Below are positions 56,304-64,000 of a stretch of 64,000 nt of DNA, piece after piece. Source of the DNA: Ktedonobacterales bacterium (lineage in GTDB: Bacteria > Chloroflexota > Ktedonobacteria > Ktedonobacterales > Ktedonobacteraceae); NCBI GenBank assembly GCA_027451525.1, contig DAIDJF010000015.1, positions 1-64,000 of the forward strand, read 5' to 3'. The position numbers and the translations under genes are program-made. Within the stretch, counting starts at the first letter, position 1. Every line of letters begins with the position of its first letter. The notes beneath the pieces were generated by a model. It worked only from the letters and a program-made list of their open reading frames with translations, searched no databases and was not told the DNA's origin.

Positions 56304-57146
56304 ATGCTCTTACGGCTGAAATTACGTCTTGGCGCGTGGTTGTTACTTGTCGGCGCGGGTGTAGCTGCAGTGGGAGAACTCTTCACACTTTGGAGTTCCA
56401 ATCCTCTGACGGGTAACTGGTTTGTCTCAATGAGCTTGATTGTGCTTGGTACATTGGCTCTGCTCTATGGTATTACAACGTATGCCCAGTTATCCGAAGA
56501 AGTCACGCTATTTGGCCTTGGTGGAGTAGGCTTGCTTATACTGGGAGGATTTGTGCTTCTCCTTGGTACTGTTGTGCTTAACATGGTTGTCGTTCCTTTG
56601 TTGTTAGGAATGGCAGCGACGGTGGCGACAGTACTCAACGCCCCTGGTTCGGCTGTGCAGTCAGCCACTAATTCGGTTGGTTCTGGATTGAACAGTATTG
56701 GAGGACTTTTTGGGAGTGGTTCCTCGGTTCCGAGTGCTCAGATTCCTCAAGCCGATGGAATACAAATTGTCTCAAATACATTAGTGGGACTGCACTTGCC
56801 AACACTTGTTGATATAGGCCGATGGGGGCATTTCTTTTCCTCAGGAGGATCACTGACGTTTGGATGCTTGCTATTAGGGTTTGCCCTGCTGAAGCAAGAT
56901 TCGTTTTCTCGACCCACCTGTTACGCTCTTATCAGCACTGCTGGTCTTAATCTGCTCTTTCAATTGCTCTCGCTCAGTCCAATCTTGCCATCGGTAGTGA
57001 GTGTTCTGCTTTCAATCACTGGCTTATTGCTTTTTGCTGCTCTCGCTTTGTTTGGTGCGGTAATCCTTTTTCCCGGACAAGTCTCTCGTTTCTGGTCTGC
57101 AAGTGAAAAAGGTGCAAAAAAGTTTGCAGTATCTAAAAAGAGATAA
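56304..57146 (+). CDS. Integral membrane protein of unknown function
   Basis: About 280 residues with roughly six transmembrane segments: LGAWLLLVGAGVAAVGELFT, LIVLGTLALLYGITTY, GLGGVGLLILGGFVLLLGTV, a Gly/Ser-rich loop (about 125-160), LTFGCLLLGFALLKQ, and two at the end. I do not recognise a family. AAGGAGG eight bases before ATG 56304 fixes the start. Followed by a terminator shared with the convergent LOG gene. Confidence 0.8.
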   Translation: MLLRLKLRLGAWLLLVGAGVAAVGELFTLWSSNPLTGNWFVSMSLIVLGTLALLYGITTYAQLSEEVTLFGLGGVGLLILGGFVLLLGTVVLNMVVVPLLLGMAATVATVLNAPGSAVQSATNSVGSGLNSIGGLFGSGSSVPSAQIPQADGIQIVSNTLVGLHLPTLVDIGRWGHFFSSGGSLTFGCLLLGFALLKQDSFSRPTCYALISTAGLNLLFQLLSLSPILPSVVSVLLSITGLLLFAALALFGAVILFPGQVSRFWSASEKGAKKFAVSKKR

Positions 57147-57228
57147 GTAGGCTCAAATCAGGCACACCGTTGTTGTTTGCTACGGTTGGCCGTAATCTTG
57201 TACACCACGTTCTCCTGAAGGAAAAAAG

Positions 57229-57263
57229 AAAGGACAGCGAACAATATTGCTCGCTGCCTTTTT
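57229..57263. terminator. Hairpin between convergent membrane-protein and LOG genes
   Basis: AAAGG-CAGCGA pairs with TCGCTG-CCTTT (one mismatch in the middle), with TTTTT on the plus side and an A-run upstream, so it may act in both directions. Confidence 0.65.
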
Positions 57264-57276
57264 ATATAAAATGTGG

Positions 57277-58167
57277 CTAGCGAATAGTTTGTTCGCGATG
57301 GTTGTTGTTGGATGGGAAGCGGTCCTGACGGTAGCTTTCTTGATAGGACTCTGTGACGATGCGGCAGATTTCCTGTGGGTCATCACAGAGGCGGAGCAAG
57401 GCAATATCTTCTTCATTGACAGTCTTACGCTTAAGCATGGCATCACGTATCCAAGTAATCATTCCCCCCCAGTAGGATGAGTCATAGAGAATGACAGGAA
57501 AGTGATTGACCTTTCTGGTTTGGATGAGTGTGAGAGCCTCAAAGAGTTCGTCCAATGTGCCGAAGCCGCCAGGGAAAATGATAAAAGCTTCAGCATATTT
57601 GATAAACATGGTTTTGCGTATAAAGAAGTAGTTAAAGTCGAGCGAGATATCCAGGTAGGCGTTAGGTTTCTGCTCGAAAGGTAACTCTATATTACAGCCG
57701 ACAGAACATGTTCCGCCGTCTTGTGCACCTTTATTGGCCGCTTCCATGATGCCAGGGCCGCCGCCGGTGATGATGCCAAAGCCTGATTCTGCCAGCAAGC
57801 GTGCTGTTTCGACGGCCGCGGGATAGGCAGGATCCTCCATTTTAAGACGTGCGGAGCCAAAAAAGGCGATGGAAGGTGGGAGGTGGGCCAGGGCATCAAA
57901 TCCTTCAACAAATTCGCTCATGATGCGAAACACGCGCCAGGGGTCAGTGAGCGTGAAATCGAAGTGCAAGGCTCTATCAAGAGCGTGTAATTCTTCTTTC
58001 TCCTGTTCCTGGGGCATTGGTTCCTTGGGACTTACCAAAGGTTGGGTAGGACGACGCAGTAAACGCTCGTCCTCGGTAACTGACTCTTGAGGGCGTGGTG
58101 CGCGATAGCGTGGTGATGCTTTTGATCGTTGTCGTTGGTTATAGCGTTTATCGTAATTACGGCTCAT
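57277..58167 (-). CDS. LOG family protein (TIGR00730 type, cytokinin-riboside phosphate hydrolase family)
   Basis: 296 residues. Core at about 85-270: [20 protein letters not shown], the PGGxGTxxE motif as [20 protein letters not shown], and [15 protein letters not shown]. The N-terminal 80 residues are a charged, Arg/Gln-rich extension. LOG proteins hydrolyse the N-glycosidic bond of nucleoside monophosphates. GAAGGA ten bases before the ATG. It overlaps glgB by 11 bases and so is co-transcribed. The link to glycogen is not understood. Confidence 0.93.
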   Translation of the reverse strand: MSRNYDKRYNQRQRSKASPRYRAPRPQESVTEDERLLRRPTQPLVSPKEPMPQEQEKEELHALDRALHFDFTLTDPWRVFRIMSEFVEGFDALAHLPPSIAFFGSARLKMEDPAYPAAVETARLLAESGFGIITGGGPGIMEAANKGAQDGGTCSVGCNIELPFEQKPNAYLDISLDFNYFFIRKTMFIKYAEAFIIFPGGFGTLDELFEALTLIQTRKVNHFPVILYDSSYWGGMITWIRDAMLKRKTVNEEDIALLRLCDDPQEICRIVTESYQESYRQDRFPSNNNHREQTIR

Positions 58168-60184
58168 GAACTACAAATCCTTCTTCCACTTGGTTAGGTT
58201 GCTTTTTTAGAATGACAGTGGCGAGTGGGGGAAGTGTCAAAAGAAGAGAGTGCGGGCATGATTGCCAGAAAGTTGGTGCGCTAGGCATCAGTTGTGTGTT
58301 GGTCAGACCACTGCCCCCATACTGAAGATCGTCACTATTCAAAATTTCTACGTATGTGCCTGCATGGGGGACGCCAAGGCGATAGCCATGACGTGGCATG
58401 GGTGTAAAGTTGCAGATAAAGACCAGCGTATCGTCCTCTTGTTTACTACTGCGCATGAATGAGATGACACTGTTATCTGAGTCGTGGCAGTCGATCCAGG
58501 AAAAGCCTTCGGGGTCGCCGTCAAGAGAACTGAGTGCTGGTTCATGCTGATAGAGATAGTTGAGATCACGTATGAAACTCATAAGCTGAGCGTGATGCGG
58601 ATCGCTGGGTGGTGTAAGCAGATGCCAGTCAAGGCTTTCGGCAAAGTTCCATTCGTGCCATTGTCCAAATTCACCGCCCATAAAGAGCAACTTTTTCCCA
58701 GGATGTCCCCACATATAGCCATAAAATGCACGAAGATTGGCGAAACGTTGCCAGAGGTCGCCGGGCATTTTTGTAATCATGGACCCCTTGAGATGTACCA
58801 CTTCATCGTGCGAGAGAGGCAAAACAAAATTTTCGGAATAGGCATACATGAGGGAGAACGTGATGTTATTGTGGTGATAGCGGCGATAAATGGGATCAAG
58901 ATGCATATATTCCAGCATATCATGCATCCAGCCCATGTTCCATTTATAGGTGAAACCGAGACCACCGACATAGGTTGGGCGTGTTACTAGAGGCCAGGCG
59001 GTTGATTCTTCCGCGATAGTGATCGTGCCGGGTTGTTCGGCGTAGACGGCTTCATTGAACTGGCGTAAGAAATCCACGGCCTCCAGGTGTTCGCGGCCAC
59101 CATATTGATTGGCTGTCCATTCACCTGATTTGCGCATGTAGTCGAGGTAGAGCATAGAGGCTACGGCATCGACGCGCAGTCCATCGATGTGATATTCGCG
59201 TAGCCAGAAGAGTGCGCTCCCAATAAGGAAGTTGCGAACTTCACTTCGTCCGTAGTCGAAGACATACGTTCCCCATTCCTTGTGTTCCCCTTTGCGCGAG
59301 TCGGCATATTCATAAAGGTGGGTGCCATCGAAATAGCTGAGGGCATGTCCGTCTTTGGGGAAGTGGGAAGGAACCCAATCGAGGATGACACCGATATTAT
59401 GTAGATGCATGTAGTCAACGAAATATTGAAAATCTTCTGGGGAGCCGAAGCGGCTGGTCGGGGCATAGTAGCCAGTGACCTGATAGCCCCATGAGCCATC
59501 ATAGGGATACTCGGTGATGGGGAGAAGTTCAATGTGAGTGAAGCCAAGTTCTTTGACATGTTGGGCGAGAGCGGGAGCCAGTTCCCGATAAGTCATGTAG
59601 CGATCTTCTTCGACTGCACCAGGGGTGCCACGTTCGGGCACGTGTCGCCATGAGCCAAGATGGACTTCGTAGATGGAGATAGGCGAGCCAAATTGTTGGC
59701 GGTGCGCACGTTGCTGCATCCAGTCATCATCTTGCCATTGGTGTAGATGGATGTCGGCAACGATGCTGGCGTTGTTTGGGCGAAGCTCGGCTGCAAAAGC
59801 GTAAGGATCGGTTTTGTCAGCGGAATAATTGTTAAAACGAGAGTAGACAGAAAATTTGTAGACCTCGCCAACATTCAGGTTGGCGATAAAGCATTCCCAA
59901 ATGCCCAGGTCGTTATGGCGCAGGTGCATAGGGGTTGCGCTGCGGACCCATTGGTTGAAATTGCCGATGACCGAGACTGCGAGGGCATTGGGTGCCCATA
60001 CGGCAAAGTGAATGCCTGTAATGCCATCAATAGTCCGTTGATGGGCACCCATTTTTTCGTAAATGCGATAATCTTTGCCTTGTCCGAAGAGATACAGATC
60101 GAAATCGCTGAAGATAGAGGGTGCATCAGTGATGAGTGTTGGCTGTGTAGTTTCTGGTTGTTGTAAGGGTGCTGACTCTGGCAT
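58157..60184 (-). CDS. glgB: 1,4-alpha-glucan branching enzyme
   Basis: About 675 residues. CBM48-like N-terminal domain (about 50-150: [20 protein letters not shown]), then the GH13 barrel: nucleophile Asp in [16 protein letters not shown], acid Glu in [12 protein letters not shown] and the third Asp in [16 protein letters not shown]-terminal all-beta domain ends it. It makes alpha-1,6 branches in glycogen. AAAGGA eight bases before ATG 60184 supports the start over the ORF start at 60214. No glgA or glgC nearby. Confidence 0.97.
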   Translation of the reverse strand: MPESAPLQQPETTQPTLITDAPSIFSDFDLYLFGQGKDYRIYEKMGAHQRTIDGITGIHFAVWAPNALAVSVIGNFNQWVRSATPMHLRHNDLGIWECFIANLNVGEVYKFSVYSRFNNYSADKTDPYAFAAELRPNNASIVADIHLHQWQDDDWMQQRAHRQQFGSPISIYEVHLGSWRHVPERGTPGAVEEDRYMTYRELAPALAQHVKELGFTHIELLPITEYPYDGSWGYQVTGYYAPTSRFGSPEDFQYFVDYMHLHNIGVILDWVPSHFPKDGHALSYFDGTHLYEYADSRKGEHKEWGTYVFDYGRSEVRNFLIGSALFWLREYHIDGLRVDAVASMLYLDYMRKSGEWTANQYGGREHLEAVDFLRQFNEAVYAEQPGTITIAEESTAWPLVTRPTYVGGLGFTYKWNMGWMHDMLEYMHLDPIYRRYHHNNITFSLMYAYSENFVLPLSHDEVVHLKGSMITKMPGDLWQRFANLRAFYGYMWGHPGKKLLFMGGEFGQWHEWNFAESLDWHLLTPPSDPHHAQLMSFIRDLNYLYQHEPALSSLDGDPEGFSWIDCHDSDNSVISFMRSSKQEDDTLVFICNFTPMPRHGYRLGVPHAGTYVEILNSDDLQYGGSGLTNTQLMPSAPTFWQSCPHSLLLTLPPLATVILKKQPNQVEEGFVVHEP

Positions 60185-60449
60185 AAATGAAATCCTTTGC
60201 TTCGTGTTCTCCATACCTTAATTTAGAATAGCATAGAAAGCAAGTATTGCATAGTCGCAAAGCGTATAAGCAGATAGATGTCTGACAAACCCACTATTAG
60301 GATGAGTTACTGATTATTACTCTATCACGAAACCCCCAATTTTAGAACGGATAGAGAGGGTAATACGTATATCAGGTAGAGTAAGTGCCGTATCTTTTTG
60401 ATGTATCATGCTGAGGCGTTGGCAGATTAGCGAGGAAGGAGCAGTGTAT

Positions 60450-60848
60450 ATGACGCTCGATATACAGCAGATGAAGGCGCGACTAGAAGAGAAGCAGGTA
60501 GAACTGCAAACGCAGTTGAGTGGATTAACTGAGGCATATCCAGCACCTGTGGGACCAGTGGAGGCTAGTGAGGGACCGCAAGATTTTGAGGAGGTAGCGG
60601 TGGATTTTTTGGAAACGCAACATGAGCAATCGATCATGGTAAATGAACAGGCACTATTGACCGAGGTGCAAGATGCATTAAAGCGTATTGAGCAGGGAAC
60701 GTATGGGAAGTGTGTGATTTGTGGTCAGGAGATTCCAGAGAAACGCTTGGAGGCGATTCCGTGGGCTGCGCGGTGTGTCAAGGATGAGGAGCAATTGGAG
60801 CAGCGTAATCTCAGTCAGGAAGAGTTGTATAACACGAATACGTATTAA
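60450..60848 (+). CDS. DksA/TraR family zinc-finger protein with altered fourth ligand
   Basis: 132 residues: coiled-coil N-terminal half (MKARLEEKQVELQTQLSGLT, then LLTEVQDALKRIEQGTYG) and a C-terminal finger CVICGQEIPEKRLEAIPWAA followed by RCVKDE. The usual C4 finger (CxxC-x17-CxxC) here ends CVKD, so the fourth Cys is Asp. DksA-type proteins act on RNA polymerase in the stringent response. GGAAGGAG eight bases before ATG 60450 sets the start. Whether zinc is still bound is uncertain. Confidence 0.88.
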   Translation: MTLDIQQMKARLEEKQVELQTQLSGLTEAYPAPVGPVEASEGPQDFEEVAVDFLETQHEQSIMVNEQALLTEVQDALKRIEQGTYGKCVICGQEIPEKRLEAIPWAARCVKDEEQLEQRNLSQEELYNTNTY

Positions 60849-60871
60849 TGTGTTGAGATGGGGTGGCTATG

Positions 60872-60914
60872 ATGCCCGAATGTTTCCTACATAGAGGCGG
60901 GAAACATTCGGGCA
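60872..60914 (+). terminator. Hairpin after the DksA/TraR gene
   Basis: ATGCCCGAATGTTTCC pairs with GGAAACATTCGGGCAT, 11-base loop. No U-tract on the plus strand, so termination is possible but not certain. Confidence 0.55.
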
Positions 60915-61053
60915 TGGAGTTTCTTGTGGACAAGTGGCGAAAATAAGTGTACCATAGAGAAGGATATCTGCTTTCCTTGATGCTGTATGCCAGATATGGC
61001 GGATGTATGGGAATGCGAAATATTAGGTAGAGAGTCAGTAGAAAGAGAAGATT

Positions 61054-61656
61054 GTGACTGCCAGACGTGCGCGTTTTTATGATGTATTAGCTCTGTTTAT
61101 AGCAATTATGGTAATTGTGCTTGACCAATGGACGAAAGCGTTAGTTGTTGAGCATCTTAGCCCTCCGGGAAGCAAGCCGTTCATACCAATCCTGGGTCAG
61201 TATCTTGGATTGTATTATATCCAGAATAATGGAGCAGCGTTTAGTTTGCTTGAGAATAGTGCTATTCTGTCGGTGCTGATTTTGGCCGCTATAGGGGTTG
61301 TGGCATATTTGTATGCCCGCATAATAAACTCTGGCCCGCTCATTTACAAGCTGATTTTTGGTATGATTATTGGTGGTGCGCTGGGAAATCTGATAGATCG
61401 CTTGCATCATGGGGGCTATGTAGTAGATTTCATATTTTTTCGCATTCCGCAAATTGGCTATCAGTTTGCTATTTTTAATCTCGCTGATGCCTGTATCTCC
61501 GTGGGTGTCGTTCTACTCTTTATTTTTGTTGTCTTTGGAGGGGTACGCCGTGGAGATACGCAAGAACGGCAGGATGTAAAAGAGAATCCGGCAATCTCTC
61601 CGTCATCGCAGAGGGGCGCGGCAGTACGCCCTGGGGAACAAGATGCACAATCCTGA
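61054..61656 (+). CDS. lspA: Lipoprotein signal peptidase (signal peptidase II)
   Basis: 200 residues, starting at GTG. Four transmembrane helices; conserved LDQWTKALVV near the N-terminus, NNGAAFSLLEN, and the two catalytic Asp in GNLIDRLHHGGYVVDF and FNLADACISVG. It cleaves prolipoproteins after lipid modification; several lipoproteins (PQQ propeller, RibY, repeat protein) are encoded in the window. It overlaps rluD by 14 bases, as in many genomes. Confidence 0.95.
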   Translation: MTARRARFYDVLALFIAIMVIVLDQWTKALVVEHLSPPGSKPFIPILGQYLGLYYIQNNGAAFSLLENSAILSVLILAAIGVVAYLYARIINSGPLIYKLIFGMIIGGALGNLIDRLHHGGYVVDFIFFRIPQIGYQFAIFNLADACISVGVVLLFIFVVFGGVRRGDTQERQDVKENPAISPSSQRGAAVRPGEQDAQS

Positions 61657-62602
61657 AACAATAGAACAGCACGAGCCGAAGCAATGGCTGATTGAGGAAG
61701 AGCATGTTGGGCAGCGGCTTGACCGTTATCTGACAGGCATGTTAAGCCACCTTTCACGCACTGGAGTGCAGCAGTTGATTAACGATGAGTTGGTTTTAGT
61801 GAATGATCGTGCCAGCAAGCCGGGATATGTATTGCGCTTGCATGATGATGTATGTGTGTTGCAAACACATGCATTAGAGCAGGAGAATAGGGTAAAGCCT
61901 CAGGTTCTGCCGCTCGATGTCATTTACGAGGATAATGATCTGCTGATCATCAATAAGGCGGCGGGGATGGTGGTGCATCCTGCTCCTGGACATTATGATG
62001 ATACGTTGGTTAATGCGCTGCTGGCGCGCTATCCTGAGCTACAAGTTATAGGTGATGACACACGTCCAGGTCTGGTCCATCGTCTTGATCGTGACACTTC
62101 TGGTTTGTTGATAGTTGCGCGCAATACGAGGACGCTGACGGCTCTAGGAGAGCAGATGAAGGAGCATGAGATCATCAAGCGTTATCTGGCTCTGGTTGAA
62201 GGGATCGTGGCACTTGACCAGGGTAGTATTGACGCTCCAATCGGTCGTGATCCACGCAATCGTCAACAGATGGCGATTACTGTAACGCAAAGTCGAGAGG
62301 CTCGCACGCATTTTCGGGTAATTCAGCGTTTCAATCGTCATACATTGTTGTTGCTACAATTGGAGACTGGGCGGACACATCAGATTCGTGTGCATCTGAA
62401 GGCGATAGGACACCCGGTGGTGGGAGATCCTGTCTATGGTTCTGGTTCTACGCTGTTCCGCAAGCGTTCGCATTTGGAAAGGCAATTTCTCCATGCATGT
62501 CAGCTCAAATTTGTGCATCCGACGACTGGTGAGACGCTAGAGTTTGAAACTCCGTTGCCTTCTGATTTACAGGCGATCCTGGATGACGAATCTGTCTTAT
62601 AG
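61643..62602 (+). CDS. rluD: RluD-type 23S rRNA pseudouridine synthase
   Basis: 319 residues. N-terminal S4 domain (GQRLDRYLTGMLSHLSRTGV), then the RluA/RluD catalytic domain with LLIINKAAGMVVHPAPGHYD and the catalytic Asp in HRLDRDTSGLLIVARN, and GRTHQIRVHLKAIGHPVVGD. Isomerises uridines in large-subunit rRNA. Overlaps lspA, so co-translation is likely. RluD versus RluC is a family-level call. Confidence 0.93.
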   Translation: MHNPETIEQHEPKQWLIEEEHVGQRLDRYLTGMLSHLSRTGVQQLINDELVLVNDRASKPGYVLRLHDDVCVLQTHALEQENRVKPQVLPLDVIYEDNDLLIINKAAGMVVHPAPGHYDDTLVNALLARYPELQVIGDDTRPGLVHRLDRDTSGLLIVARNTRTLTALGEQMKEHEIIKRYLALVEGIVALDQGSIDAPIGRDPRNRQQMAITVTQSREARTHFRVIQRFNRHTLLLLQLETGRTHQIRVHLKAIGHPVVGDPVYGSGSTLFRKRSHLERQFLHACQLKFVHPTTGETLEFETPLPSDLQAILDDESVL

Positions 62603-62753
62603 ACACCTGGAAATAAAGAACCTCTCTATGTTATACTGTGGTTGTTAGGAACAACGTAGGTATGTATTGTTGTTGATCTCCTTCGATCATGTGTGATTCG
62701 TGATCTTCTCTTCGTAATATATGGCCTAATCAGGCTATTGATAGCTGACAAAT

Positions 62754-62782
62754 TTGCTACACCAAAGGCTTTCCTGTACAAT
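62754..62782 (+). promoter_or_regulatory. Sigma-70 promoter of a structured leader RNA
   Basis: TTGCTA (62754-62759), 17 bases, TACAAT (62777-62782). Identical hexamers and spacing to the ssrA promoter at 1282-1310. Start predicted near 62789. Confidence 0.7.
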
Positions 62783-62789
62783 ACCGTCG

Positions 62790-62947
62790 CCCCGTACACC
62801 AAGCGGGTGTAACGTATTGAGGCCGCGCATATGCATGGATATGTGGGATAGATGGGAATGCCTCCAGGCGCACGGCTCTATTTCTTCAATACATTTTGAG
62901 GGATCAGTTTGTCCGTTTGCAGCGATGAGGAGAGGAGAAATCAGCCT
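62790..62947 (+). ncRNA. Structured 5' leader or small RNA, candidate
   Basis: Just after the promoter, TACACC and GGTGTA (62795-62811) form a hairpin. GTATTGA (62814-62820) pairs exactly with TCAATAC (62886-62892), extended by GAGgCCG / CGGCTC. This encloses two small hairpins, CATAT...ATATG (62828-62843) and GCCTccAGGC (62860-62869), giving a three-way junction. The whole precedes a GAGGAGAGGAG ribosome binding site and ATG 62948. It matches no riboswitch class I recognise. Confidence 0.5.
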
Positions 62948-63733
62948 ATGCCGACTTTCGCAGTAGAAGAGAAAGTTGCTCCAAAAAGTCTTTTACGTCA
63001 TCGTCCAATAGGGGAGACCGCGAGTCAATCTGAAACTGGACGTTCAAGCACACGAAAACGAAGTACCAATGTGACTTCAGCAATCGAGATTGTCAAACCA
63101 CGAGCGTCGCGCACGCGCGATGATATTGCTGAATGGAAATATACACCTGCAAGTGAGAAAATTGCGACCGTTCCTGGCAGCCAGAGTAAAGCAAAGGGAC
63201 GTACCACCCAGACAAGCTCGGTCAGCCAGGCAAAAAAAACGCTGGCGCGCCGCCGTTCTTTAGGGAAGGTACATCCGCTTTTTTATCTGGGTGGGGGTAT
63301 GGTGGCGATGTTGATTTTGTGGATGATCTTGAGTGTGGTATCGGGTTGGTTTACGGCTGCATGGGACGATCTTCAGTATGGACGCCCACGCACATTTCAG
63401 ATAGATGCCAGGGTGGGTCACAATGAGCAGGCGGGAACGCCAAGCCACTTTATTGCTCTTAATCTTAACGGTCATATTGAAATTATCGAGTTTCCTGGCG
63501 GAGATGCTTCCCATGCTCGCGTCTATATTGGTCCACAACTGTATGGGTCACAGGCTGATCTGACTCCCGTCACGTTGACCTTTGCAGATGTGAATGGCGA
63601 TCATAAACTGGATATGATCGTCAATTTTCAGGGATCACATATTGTTTATATCAACTCTCAGGGTGGGTTTCGTCCGGCTCTCCCATCTGAACAGCCTCAG
63701 ATCGAAGCTGCACTGCATCGCCTGGGACAGTAG
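62948..63733 (+). CDS. Single-pass membrane protein with external FG-GAP/VCBS-like segment
   Basis: About 261 residues. A basic, disordered N-terminal region (about 1-100, RPIGETASQSETGRSSTRKR...) is cytoplasmic. One transmembrane helix (FYLGGGMVAMLILWMILSVV, near 120) leads to an external domain ending in a VCBS/FG-GAP-type repeat: TLTFADVNGDHKLDMIVNFQ, with the calcium-binding DVNGDHKLD pattern. Function unknown. The likely start is ATG 62948; the ORF track start at 62909 is a TTG. Its 3' end overlaps the convergent esterase by about 83 bases. Confidence 0.75.
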   Translation: MPTFAVEEKVAPKSLLRHRPIGETASQSETGRSSTRKRSTNVTSAIEIVKPRASRTRDDIAEWKYTPASEKIATVPGSQSKAKGRTTQTSSVSQAKKTLARRRSLGKVHPLFYLGGGMVAMLILWMILSVVSGWFTAAWDDLQYGRPRTFQIDARVGHNEQAGTPSHFIALNLNGHIEIIEFPGGDASHARVYIGPQLYGSQADLTPVTLTFADVNGDHKLDMIVNFQGSHIVYINSQGGFRPALPSEQPQIEAALHRLGQ

Positions 63734-64000
63734 TTGCGATGAATGAGCGTACAAGCGCGTAGACTTTCTGATGTTCATTATCAGTTGTGATAACGTGACC
63801 AGAGGATTCTAGCCAGTGCAATGACTTGGGTGCGGCAGAAGTTGTTAATTGGTCAAGTTCCTCTGCGCACGTGGGGGCGACGGTCTGGTCACGTCTGCTG
63901 TGTATAATAAGAAGTGGGCCGTAAACTCTTGCTAGCTGGCGGCGATTCTTGTCGGTCAAAGCGAAAAGTTCCGCCAGTGCTGGGATGGGGAGGCGGACCA
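63651..64000 (-). CDS. Carboxylesterase (Est30/YvaK-like alpha/beta hydrolase), partial
   Basis: C-terminal part, open to the window edge. The frame continues upstream of the listed TTG start (VRLPIPALAELFALTDKN...). Catalytic Asp in LLIIHSRRDQTVAP and His in LESSGHVITTDNEHQKVY match the C-terminal core of Est30-type carboxylesterases. The nucleophile lies outside the window. A tail of about 27 residues (QLRSEAVQMGEPDETHPES) is encoded antisense to the upstream protein's end. Confidence 0.85.
   Translation of the reverse strand, partial: VRLPIPALAELFALTDKNRRQLARVYGPLLIIHSRRDQTVAPTCAEELDQLTTSAAPKSLHWLESSGHVITTDNEHQKVYALVRSFIATTVPGDAVQLRSEAVQMGEPDETHPES

Noticed and set aside
62790-62947. c-di-GMP (GEMM) riboswitch in the leader
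   Set aside because: Only a short GCCTCC...GGC resemblance; the GEMM core and tetraloop-receptor sequences are not present.
1-64000. CRISPR arrays, tRNA or rRNA genes, insertion sequences
   Set aside because: Looked for repeats with regular spacers, tRNA T-arm patterns and transposase motifs; only the tmRNA T arm was found.

Overview
The window is about 64 kb of a mid-GC bacterial chromosome. It most resembles Chloroflexota, probably class Ktedonobacteria. This is inferred from gene content: an FMN riboswitch driving a RibX/RibY-type flavin transporter, Ser/Thr kinases with secreted C-terminal domains, DUF2079 and FtsX-type giant membrane proteins, and PQQ-propeller lipoproteins. No rRNA or tRNA is present to settle it, but a complete tmRNA gene is.

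Layout. 1-850: decayed glycosyltransferase remnants that stop next to the 3' end of a minus-strand tmRNA (885-1250), a classic island attachment site. 1.35-4 kb: FlK-like thioesterase, GDPD phosphodiesterase, PQQ-propeller lipoprotein. 4.3-8.6 kb: a tight membrane-glycan operon (GT2, flippase-like, DUF2079). 8.7-11 kb: a low-complexity protein and a DUF4388 protein whose start codon lies in a 14-bp inverted repeat. 11-15 kb: mfd and a one-domain EamA protein. 15.1-17.5 kb: FMN riboswitch, permease and lipoprotein. 17.6-23.1 kb: two paralogous Ser/Thr kinases and a CDF transporter.

23.3-32.9 kb is the most unusual region. A promoter and a T-box leader precede argC-argB-hisZ/S-hisG-(HAD+APH fusion)-hisH-hisA-hisF, mostly with 4-bp or minimal overlaps. 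HisZ/HisG, HisH/HisF and HisA cover several histidine steps. hisD, hisC, hisB and hisIE are absent from the window. The HAD domain is a candidate for a missing phosphatase step. The T-box specifier reads as proline and its acceptor-pairing base disfavours tRNA-His, so its amino acid is an open question.

33-47 kb: a broken Nudix gene, an ECF sigma factor, an MBL-rhodanese protein, a tautomerase, a carboxylesterase, and a cluster of two large FtsX-type permeases around a small secreted protein and a repeat lipoprotein, then a methyltransferase and gamma-glutamyltranspeptidase. 47-57 kb: PAS histidine kinase, proline iminopeptidase-like hydrolase, histidine phosphatase, small stress-type proteins, M48 protease, EamA transporter, HSL esterase, trypsin-like protease, membrane protein. 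57-64 kb: glgB-LOG operon, DksA/TraR protein, lspA-rluD, and a gene for a membrane-anchored protein preceded by a structured leader under a promoter matching that of the tmRNA. A partial esterase runs off the right edge.

All functional calls are from reading motifs. No database search was possible.
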